Of a stretch of 64,000 nt of DNA, positions 54,861 through 64,000 are shown piece by piece; position 1 is the stretch's first letter; each line of letters starts with the position of its first letter. Source of the stretch: Zopfochytrium polystomum (taxonomy: Eukaryota > Chytridiomycota > Chytridiomycetes > Chytridiales > Chytridiaceae); NCBI GenBank assembly GCA_025765615.1, contig JAIVFJ010000327.1:1-64000 (forward strand). The letters are read 5' to 3'. The position numbers and the translations under genes are program-made. Under the pieces are notes generated by a model. The model searched no databases. It saw only the letters and a list, made by a program, of their open reading frames with translations, and was not told the DNA's origin.

Positions 54861-55287
54861 CTTACAGTAATCTGCCATTGCACCCCTCTTTTGAGCACAA
54901 CTTCACCATCAGGTTCTTCCCTCTTCAAGTCAAGCCTGTCTCATCTTCCACATCAAGTTGGTATGTCGGATACCATCCTGTCCTGTATGGGCGCTCCAGG
55001 GCTTAACCCTGTCATCTCATGCCTATGGCACCCATGATTCATTCATGTGGAGACTTGTCTCTGTATGTTTGTCCATGGCTGTTATGGCACTCATGAGTCA
55101 GCTATGACTCATGACAGTTATTGATTGGTATATCTGTGCTTTCAGAGCATACATAGAGAGTAGTATTAACACCAACACCAGGGTACTGGCCCTTAGAACC
55201 AGGAGTTCCCCATCATTGATGACTTGTCCTTTCCCCACATATCCACTAGACTATGGGATGAGCCTTCAGAGATGTAGAGGATCTCAT
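54861..55287. other. No gene seen
   Basis: Low-GC flank left of R1 copy 3. Nothing recognised. Confidence 0.4.
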
Positions 55288-55684
55288 AGTCTACTCTGAG
55301 TGAGTGAGTGGAAGGAGTGAATGAAGTGGAGATGTGTGTTTGTGGTCCTTCTCCCCAACTTGGAGAGAAAGAGAAAACTCTGTTATGAATTATTGATACA
55401 TCATGATGATATGCATGCTGTAATAGTTGCTAGGCAAGCATGATCGGCACAGGGTAAAAACACCTCGCCTATATTATCTGCTTGAGCAGAGGAGGAGGAA
55501 AACTGTTGACACTGGGTTTCCGTTCCACTTAATACTTGGAGTATTTGTCATCAGCGCAAGCCAGCACCCAGGTCTGCATTGGTGGTGGCTCGCTCTCCCA
55601 TGGGCATTGTGAGAATGATAACTGACAGTCACAATAGGTTCGGGTCTGTCTTGTGCCTCTTGTTGCTAACCAGTCAGTTCCACC
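55288..55684 (+). repeat. Interspersed repeat R1, copy 3
   Basis: Direct-orientation match to 98-500 over its full length, ending TGCTAACCAGTCAGTTCCAC. GGTTCGGGTC at about 55638 corresponds to the B-box-like position. Confidence 0.85.
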
Positions 55685-55719
55685 TAACACCCCCCCACAC
55701 AATGGCCATGAGTGTAGCA

Positions 55720-57480
55720 CCCGTTATGCAAAGAGTGCTGCTTGCTGTGAAGGCAATGGGTATCTTGATTTGAATCGATTCCAGTACCAATTTATGTGTG
55801 CTCAGATGAAGATGTATACGCTGAAAAATCTGTGTGGACAAGCTTCAGCAAAACTTTTTTCTGAAGTTATTTGGTCAAGCTCTTGCGAGAGTAGGAAGTC
55901 GATTGACGCACTCTGAGGTTCTGGATTTGATGAGAATGCTCTGGACAGCAATGATGTTGACCTTCCTCAGTTCCATCCATCTCGTTTCAATGGGGACCTT
56001 ATGATCCCTTCTCCCAGGTCCATCAGTGAAAGGATTAGTCAAAAGGAGCGCACTGCAGTGCCTGGATTCAATTTGGAGAGAGCTACTTCGATGTATTCTG
56101 CTACAGCTGACCTCATTGGCACTGCTCCTGTCAACGTAACTCTTGTTGCAGCATTGGATGATATGTTCATTGGCGCACCTGTTCCTGTGACATTCAGCCT
56201 GTCAAAGGGGAGATTTCTTGGTGCAGCAGAGATCTCAAGCGAAAAAAATACCTGGCAAAGAAACATTCAAACCAAGGACTGTGAAAAGGTAATTTCTCAC
56301 TTTGCCTTCTTTCAGTTCTAAGTAAAACATAGTTCTTGCAAAAATTGATATGCCAAAGCATGGAATGTATGACATATCTTCAACCTCCAGATGATGGTTT
56401 TCAGCTCTTCAGTTGGAGGGAAATTCTATTGCATGTTACAGAAATCTCCATACTTGCTCTAAAAGCGGTGAAGTGAGTTCACATTGCTCACAATGAAGAT
56501 TTGAAAGCATTCCAGAAGACCCAGCAAAGCATCAACAAGTCAGTTTTGAAACGCCAGAAATCTGAGTCAGCTGCTGTTGCAACAGCTGCTCAATCGAAGA
56601 CATTGAATATTAGAAACGATAGACTGAAGTGGTTGAAGACTCTCTGTTGAAGATTAGCCATCCAGCAATCTTAGGATTGTCTGCACCTTTGTGGTTGAGA
56701 TATGAATGCACAAATGTCGAAGTAATACAGCAGACAGTTTCAGACATGATCATTTGAGATTCGATTCAGCAGACATTTTCACTCTGGACCAGAGAGCATG
56801 CCTGCGATCACTCATTTCGGTGTTGACCAAGGGCATTGTTGAAATTGAGGCTGCTCTGACAGATGAAGCACATCATCTCACTGTAGTGACTCTGACAGAC
56901 ACTCTTAATACGAGGTCATCAATTTGCAGTACTCACCTGATTCATTTTATGAACGTTCCACAAATTTTGGAACAGCTTGTCAAAATACCTGAAGTGTGGA
57001 AAGACTTGAGAAATGATTTCCTGGATGCAAATGCTACTGAGATTGAAGTTGAGGAATTTCAACAGCAAGGTATCTGAAAAGCGATACACATTCCTTTGAA
57101 AAACCGTTTTGATTTAACGGGCAATCACTTACTCACATTTTTTGAAGACATGTCTCATCTTGCATGCAAAAGGCTTGTGAGGAACTTACTGAAGCTGGAG
57201 TGCAAATTTGTTGGATTGGATCCATCTGCATGGCAGAGAGTGACAGATTCTGCTGATGGTGAGACTGGTCTCTTCATGGAATGACCCAGCTCAAAAGTCC
57301 ATACAAAGAACAAGCCGATTAACAAGCAGACAAAATCTACTCGATGTAGTCCATACTTGATACCAATTCCAACACCTCGAAGCATTAGCAAAGCACGAGG
57401 AAAAGCTGCTGAATTGGAGAAGCAGGCTGGGAACGATTTCCCCAGTTTGCGCCTCTGCATCTGACCCTGTAGAACACTCA
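55720..57480 (+). pseudogene. Decayed multi-frame gene, family unknown
   Basis: Protein-like plus-strand text in successive frames: SNDVDLPQFHPSRFNGDLM, RISQKERTAVPGFNLERAT, DLIGTAPVNVTLVAALDDMF (56.1 kb), ADIFTLDQRACLRSLISVLT (56.8 kb), LRNDFLDANATEIEVEEFQQ (57.0 kb), MSHLACKRLVRNLLKLECKF (57.2 kb), KARGKAAELEKQAGNDFPSL (57.4 kb). The parts read like one helical protein of more than 500 residues broken by stops and frame changes. Codon use is neutral, like the NLR and KDZ genes. I do not recognise the family. Position next to R1 fits a mobile-element or accessory gene relic. Confidence 0.35.
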
Positions 57481-59815
57481 GACAGCATGGTATGTGAACT
57501 GATGGAAGCCAGGGAGGAAGTGCAAATCCTTCCACACCAAGCAGCTTTGGGTGATGTTACAAATGTTCAGCATTACATGTTGAATCAAGGATTTGTGTCA
57601 TCAATAAATGATTTCGAATCTGTGGGTGGTATGATGTAGTGAAGGTGATGTGGATGTGGTAGTTGCACCTTCATTCATTTCTCTAACTAAAGAAGGGCAG
57701 TGGCGCATTCAGCAGGTTCGAGGCAATGCAGAGCGACGGCAGACAAAAGAAAAATTTTTTTCTCAGTTTTTGCTGAAACCACCATCCACCAATCGGAGCC
57801 TTGCGAGCGGTGCAAAAGGCTTCCTCCGGAGCCTGCGGCCACTCCATGATACAGTAAAAACTGAACTGACAAGGTTGTTTTCTACATTGGGGGTTTCCAG
57901 ATTGAAAATTGTCCAAAATTAAGGTCTGTGTTGGGAGATTTGCTCTATGGGGCTCCTGCGAAACAGAGTGCACCTGACAGGACCATCAAATGGGACAACT
58001 ACTGTATGAGGGCGACTGGACCCAATCAGGCGCAGAGGAGCACTCTAGCTGACTTATCACTGGAATTCAAGTTGCATCAGGGATAATGACTTTTATTTCA
58101 ATGAAGAAATGTGTTGACAAACAAGTGGTGAAATTTGCGTCTGACACAGCAAGGCCTCGCAAGGCACCCTCATCACAGGTGAGGGGGGTTGTTCTTGTTC
58201 TGTCTTTGGTCAGCTGTCTGTTCAGTCCTAGTGGAGAAGGCACCCCAAGCAGGCCGACGGTTTTGAGAAGGTTAACCAAACCCCCCAGCAACGTCTGAAT
58301 GAAGCTATTCTTTCCAAAGTGAGGGGAGAACTGTAAATTCCGCTGTAAAGCCCACCAAAACAAAGGAAACATCAACACCATTTTCAACAGAAATGTGAGT
58401 TCTCTCAGTTTCATTGCAGTATCTATCTCAAGCCCCTGCTTGTCAAGACCGGCAAGCCAAAAGTGTTAAAGGAGGAAAGTGAACGTTGGGAGGTGCGGAG
58501 ATGAGGGGTGCTGAAAGGGTGGGAAGCAAGCGACTTCCGGGTAAAAGAACGGACTGCTGGAAAGCTTGGCGCACAGTGGCATGCGGGTTTCCAGGATGGA
58601 TCCATCTATTTCCAGGAAGGGGTTCTAGGTTTTTGGGATGTGTCTATGAGCAATAAATCTGAAATCCATTTCTTAGCAAAACCCAGCAGGCGCCCTGCCA
58701 GACCCAAAAGAAACCCCAACAGTGGCGGAAACAGATCTCTAGGAGGTTCTACAAAACAGAATGGTGCAGTTAGATCTGCTTCGAGAGGTCAATAGCAATA
58801 ACAACCCAGAAGAACATGTTACAGGATAGCTCCAGACGACCAAAGAGGTTGGATTTGGCTAAGGGATGTTCTAAATTCTGGTTATCCTGGAAGTCAGAAT
58901 TGCGTGGGGCTTTGCCAGTTCAGAGAGTGCTTTGCATCCTGATTCCCCTTGGGGACATAAACAAAATAACTGTGGTGCGGTTTTACTGGAGATGCCCTCC
59001 AGTTACATGAGGCAACACCAGTGTCAGGAAACATCATGCCAACAGCCAAATCTGGCCGCCTCTTAGAGGAGCGAGGAAATTTCCAATGATCATATCGTCT
59101 CAGCAACAGCCACGCTCATGAGTCAGCCCGGGGCCTCGAAAGAGGAGATTTGTGACAGGTGTTGGCCCTCTTTCCGCACGGCTCAACAACACTTCCGTCA
59201 CTTGCAAGATTTGTGGAAGATTGGAGACCCAGTGCCGTTCTCCGCTTCAGCAGCCATCGGTTCTGAAGCCGAGGAGTCTGAACCTTCATCGATCACCACG
59301 GAGGCGAGTGCGCAAGGCGAACGTCGCACTGGTCGACAGGGGAGGGCTCTGGATGCTCTGTCCTCCGTTTCGGTTTTTGGTCCAAGTGGCACCCTGGGCC
59401 GACCGACGCAGGATTGTGTCAGTGTAGCGAGGTGCGCAAGTGTAGCTTCAATCTCCAAGGAGGGAGGCCCACGGCCTCCGTTGTAGCTTTTTCTTTTTTC
59501 TCCATCTCTCTCCGCTCCATCGGCCATCAAGGACTGGCCGCGCCCGTGTGTGTGAGGGTCCTTTCATCACTATCATGTTACGACACTTTTCCTATTTTGG
59601 ACGACAAAAAAGCTCGATCGAGCGTCAACAGAGCTGTTGTCAAGCACCCTGGGCCTCCCTCCTCGGAGATCGAAGCTACACATGGGTACCTCGCTACGCT
59701 GACACACTCTCCGCCTCTGTCTCTGTCTCACTCTCTCTCTCTCGCTCTCTCGCTCTCAATTGCAATTCATGTCGCTGAGTTTTTTTTTTCTTTTTTATTT
59801 TTTTTTTCTTTCGCA
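57481..59815. other. Relic-rich region, no intact gene
   Basis: Plus-strand frames at 57650-57922 (NRSLASGAKGFLRSLRPLHD), 58508-58795 and 59118-59486 (EICDRCWPSFRTAQQHFRHL) are open for 60-120 codons but unrecognised. The 59439-59485 and 59645-59690 segments carry similar 40-base pieces in opposite orientation around GGGAGGCCC. A CT microsatellite lies at 59725-59755. Confidence 0.35.
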
Positions 59816-62800
59816 TCATTTGTTATACTCTTGATAATGTCGTGGGGAGCGGATAAATACACGATGAAAAAGGAGGATGGAAAAGAAGAGAAAAAAAAAA
59901 GAAAAAAGAAGAAAAAAAAAAGAAAAAAGAACAAAAAAAAAAGAAAAAAGAAGAAGAAAAAAAAAACAAAGGTAGGTATAAACGACACAACCCTGCCGCT
60001 CTAACATCGCGCGCCTCCATCCCGCGCAGCGCGGGGCTCGTGCGCGAAAAAACAGCTCAGGGAGCCACGGGACGGGCCAGCTGCTCACGAGCTCGCGGCT
60101 GGTGGCGACGGTGGTCCAAGTGCGGACGGCGGCGTCGGCGATGGAGGTGGCGGCGGCGGCGGCGTCGCGGTCGCGGTCGCGGTCGCGGTCGCGCGGGTCG
60201 GAGGGGTTGTCGCAAAAGCCGTCGTGGGGTTCGTGGTCGTCGTCGTCGTCGTCGTCGAAGTCGTCGTAGTCGGGGGAGGCGCCGGCGCCCGCGGCGGTGG
60301 GGACGACGCCGGCGGTGGGGACGACGCCAGCGGCGGCGGCGATGGGAGCTGGGAGGACGGCGAGTAGCATGGGGCAGGCGCGGCGGGCCGCACGGACGGC
60401 GGCGACCAGGTCGCGAAGGGTTCTGCGGGGTGGTGGGGCTGGGGAGGCCGGGGCGGATGACGGTTGTTGGGGTGGTAGTGGTGGTCGTGGTGGTGGAGGG
60501 TTGGTTGAGGAGTCGATGGGGAAAGTGGCGAGGGCGGCGAGGGCGGAGGCGGCGACGCAGGAAGGGACGAAGACGAAGCCTGGGAGGTCGGCAGCTGTTG
60601 TGCGAATGGGTGGGGGTGGGGGTGGGGGTGCGTCGTCGTCGTCGTCGTACTCGTTGTATCCGTCGAATCCGTCGTTTTCGACGGTGCTGGTGGGGTTGTT
60701 CTCGGTCGGCGGCGGGGCGAGGGCGGCGGTGACGGCCGAGGCGATGGCGGTGGCGGAGGCGAGAGTGGCGTGGAAGAGGTGCGGGAGGTCGGAGTGGGTG
60801 GTGGAGATAATCGGTCGTGCGGAGTCGGGGGCTTTGAAGGAAGCGGACGAGGACGAGGAGGAGTAGGAGCGAGCGGTGGAAGTGGCTGCTAGAGGGGGTT
60901 TTGCGGCGGCTGCGGCGGCGACGAGGCGAGCGAGGGGCCAGGTGTGGAGGAGGACCCACGAGGCGTGGTAGATGCAAAAGAGGGAGAGCAACATGGGGTG
61001 GGAGCTCGGGGCGCCCGCCGGTGCGTCCGAGGAGGGTTGCGGCAGCGACAACGACGACGACGGATGCGGTGGCGGCGAGGGGCTCCTCTTCCTTTGAAGC
61101 CGCTCCACGACAGAGTCAGTGTCGATGCACAGCGCCAAGTCAGGCGTCAGCGAGAGGGCCCAGTCGGTCAGGCGGGTCTCGAGGCGGAACAGCTCCTCGC
61201 CGGCGAGGGCGTCGGCGTTGGTTTTGGCAGCAGCGGAGGCGAAGGCGGCGGCGGAGAGCCGCTCGCCGACGCGAACAATTTCGACGTGGATGGCGACCAG
61301 ATCGTACAAGTAGCACGCGGAGTTTCCAGTCGGCACAGGGGTCAGCCGGCCGACGGAGGCCGGGTTCATGGAGAGCCACAGTGCGTCCGAGCAGAGCGGA
61401 AAGACTGCGAGGTCGTTGCCCATGGCGGACGTGCGCTTGCTGTGGATAGAGATGTCTGAGATGCGAGGCGCAAAACAAGACAGGAGAGGTGAATTAGATG
61501 AACATCCACGAAGCGCATGCGATGCTGAGGTTCTACCCTACATCGATCAGTAACAGAGCACATCCACCAGCAGCGCCTTCGCGACTCCTTCTCTACAGGG
61601 GATAGGACTTGGGGGAGGCGGTCTGGGTCGATGTTTAGTTTTAGGTACAGCGCCTGGATTGGTTGCGTTGGGCGGAAAGTCCACACAGAGATCAGTAAGA
61701 GGCCGTTCAAAAAAAAAAAAAACAAAAAAAAAAAATCGTCAGCCCCTCACCACTCGACAGGCACAACCAAACAGCATCCGACATGCTGTAACTTTCCCCA
61801 AGTCTTTTTTTTCCCGCACAATCGAAGAGATCCTCGTTAGCCAATACATCAGTTGTGGGGTGGGGGGGGGCTTACGGAATGAGAGGTCCGCCAGAATGAG
61901 CAGTGTCTGGAGGTGCTCCAACGACGGCGCATCGCAAGCCTCCAGAGCTTGTGAGCGAGCAAAGTCATAGTAGTACGTCAAGACGTAATTCGGGAGGTTC
62001 CGCAGCGTCGAGTCGGTGGCGCCGACTGCGCAGACGGCGGCCCTGCAAAGAAGCGAAAGAAAGTAAAAAGGTAGAACGGGTCCCGAGTCAGCTCATTCGT
62101 GCTCGTCCTTTTCTCACGGGGGTGCACCACTTACTGCAGGTAAGCGGGAACGACTTTGCGTTTTGAGAGAAAGGATAGTTTATGGAGGAGCTGGAGGAAG
62201 AAGACGGACGAGCGAAAATAGGCCCCGACGAGGATGTCCTGCTCGTGGTCGTCGGCGCCGGGGCGAACTGGGAGGACGGTGTTGAGGGCGGCGGGCGAGG
62301 CGGAGCGGATGTCGGCGGCGGGGTAGTGGCCTGGGCTGCACATGTTTTCCTGCAGGCTGGCTTTGAAAAGCATTTCGTCGAGGGTGAGCGGAGTGACGCG
62401 CCACGCGGGGTCGACTTTCGCTGGAGGAGGAGTTCCCCAGAGTCATTAGATTTTGAGAGCGATATGCACAAGGAGCTTGAAGGAAAAAGGGGGGGAATCA
62501 GGTGAACTAACCGAGCCGATCGTCCCACTGCTCGCGGGCCGCGACAATCTCGCGTTTGTGCTTGAGCGCCAGCTCGACGTTGACCTTAGTTTTGTGGCCC
62601 ATGTAGGCGCAGAGGGATGCACGGCCGCTCTTCAGACAGTTTCCACAGCACGGGCGCACGCCGTCGCACTTGCGCTTCCGGGATCGGCATTCTTCGCAAG
62701 ACCTGGTGAGTGTGAGTAATTTGGTGCGAGTGAGCGCGTGTCTGTGGCGTCGACCATCGCTCAAAAAGGGACAGCTCCCTCAATCTACCATCTGCGGGTA

Positions 62801-63154
62801 CCAGCGCTGGGCAGGGGAGTAACGGACAAGGACGACTCGTTGGTCTGGCTCCGGGTCTCTGTGGTGGTGGTCGCGGTGGTAGTAGACTTTGCTTTGGGAG
62901 CGGCGGCGGCGTGCGGTAACGGCGACGACAACGACGACGACGACGATGACGACGGGTCGTGTGGGGGAGAAGTGAGAGGGGATGAATCGCAGTGGTTTGA
63001 ATTTGGATTTGGCAGTGGCTGGGGTAGTCGACGGGGGAGAAGTGGCGGTAGCGGCGGCGGACGAAGCAACAGCGGCAGTAGGCGGGGGTGGTGGCGGGGG
63101 AGGGGGCCGGATGCGATGTTCGATAGACGACGATGACGATGAGCCTTTCATCAT
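59816..63154 (-). CDS. Zn2Cys6 fungal transcription factor 2, paralogue of factor 1
   Basis: Same exon plan as factor 1. The cluster exon (about 62704-62516) reads SCEECRSRKRKCDGV, PCCGNCLKSG, SLC, then VNVELALKHKREIVAARE. Later exons give LTLDEMLFKASLQENM, LTYYYDFARSQALEACD, LQTLLILADLSF, MLFGCACR, ALYLKLNIDPDRLP and RRRCWWMCSVTDRY. The last exon starts at 61455 (KRTSAMGNDLAVFPL) and runs toward 59816. The N-terminal exon ends TPLPSAGTRRW, as LPSGGARRW in factor 1; its start is uncertain because the ATG at 63154 lies in a different frame from that end. The C-terminal frame has no stop until it has crossed an A-rich tract read as poly-Phe, so the native stop is lost or the last exon ends earlier. 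The region after the DNA-binding domain is Ala/Pro-rich and diverged. Confidence 0.75.
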
Positions 63155-63300
63155 CTCGGAAGGGCAAGGATGCGAGGGGGGGGTGGTTGGTTGGGGGGAT
63201 GAGGATGGGGGGGGTGGGAAGAGATGGTACTGGTTGAGGGGTTGGTGCGAGCAAGAAGTTTGGTTGGGTTGGGAGGGAGGGAGGGAGGGCTGACGGTGGG

Positions 63301-63422
<122 letters not shown>

Positions 63423-63599
63423 CAGAAAGAGAGTTTCATGAAATCTCGGGGTGATTACCACAGCAAGTCCGACGACGACACAGAAAGTAGGGCGCACAAA
63501 CATACAGAACAGACAGACAGACAGACCGTCGGATCAGAGGCCACGCACGAACGCAGAGACTGACGGAAAACAATAACCCTGTGAGGGGTGAGAGACGAG

Positions 63600-63666
63600 C
63601 CTTGCCTGTCTCTCCCTCTCTCTCGCTCTCTCTCTCTTCTCTCTCTCTCTCTGTCTCTCCTCTCTT

Positions 63667-63698
<32 letters not shown>

Positions 63699-63740
63699 TC
63701 TTTCTCGCTCTCGCTCTGTCTCTCTACTCTCTCTCTCCCC
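63600..63740. repeat. (CT)n-rich microsatellite
   Basis: Interrupted CT and CTGT tract, about 130 bases, complementary in composition to the GA tract 200 bases to the left. The two could form a GA/CT stem. No gene is seen from 63741 to 64000. Confidence 0.85.
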
Positions 63741-64000
63741 AATCGTGTTTAAGGTACTACCGCTCATTTGCTTGCAGACTCTGTCTCTGTCTCTGTCACT
63801 GAAGCTGTCTTTGCAACCCGAGCTCCGTCGGGGGATATTCTAGAAAGACACGCCGTGAATTTTCCCGCCGGATATTCTATCATCCGTCGGAGAATTCTTT
63901 TTTTCCCCCCTCATTTTGCGATGCTGCATGACCAACGGTTGAGGAATAACCCGGCCACAAGAAATGTTCAATAAACAACTCCTCCGTTCCGACAAAACCG

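Overview
The window looks like nuclear DNA of a fungus, most likely an early-diverging (chytrid-like) one. Protein-coding genes are broken by short GT-AG introns of about 48-150 bases. Two genes encode fungal Zn2Cys6 transcription factors. A KDZ-type transposase with a CxC2-like cysteine cluster, a TPR plus DUF4470-like relic, a LysM-CAP relic, a YHYH protein and (TTAGGG)n remnants fit the same picture. The taxonomic placement is inference from gene content; no rRNA or mitochondrial marker is present.

The window is a mosaic. GC-rich stretches with GC-ending codons hold genes that look like ordinary host genes: a ubiquitin-like/RING protein (3.9-6.1 kb, +), a SANT-domain protein (8.4-10.8 kb, -), a secreted YHYH protein (47.6-49.4 kb, -) and two paralogous Zn2Cys6 regulators (49.8-52.8 kb and 59.8-63.1 kb, both -). 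Between them lie lower-GC, repeat-rich blocks of mobile elements and decayed genes: a membrane kinase relic (13.6-14.9 kb), a virus-type primase-polymerase relic (20.1-22.0 kb), a TPR/DUF4470 relic (22.1-23.6 kb), a frameshifted LysM-CAP gene (24.8-26.2 kb), a KDZ transposase with an HMG-box companion gene 28 bases upstream (27.4-31.9 kb), an arrestin-like relic (42.1-43.0 kb), a 3-prime-truncated LINE (43.6-45.1 kb) and a cysteine-rich piece resembling helicase-associated modules (46.4-46.9 kb).

The standout is at 35.15-40.35 kb (+). Six exons splice cleanly into a 1,624-residue protein with a PB1-like N-terminus, a TIR domain that keeps the candidate catalytic glutamate, a NACHT-type NTPase and eleven nearly identical 42-residue WD40 repeats plus a divergent twelfth. 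This is a NOD-like receptor layout. Its repeats differ mainly at a few positions, as in the self-renewing WD40 arrays of fungal HET-E/HET-D incompatibility proteins. I regard it as a candidate innate-immune or allorecognition receptor with a predicted NAD-cleaving effector.

Four interspersed repeat families tie the low-GC blocks together. R1 has three copies, one of them nested in R2 with an empty site elsewhere in the window. R2 is a piece of the virus-like relic. R3 is an ancient 0.6-0.8 kb duplication. R4 has two copies, one joined to the broken LINE ORF2. A further satellite at 18.8-19.4 kb shares an A/T-rich core with R4. Two short interstitial telomere arrays sit at 19.46 kb and 43.32 kb.
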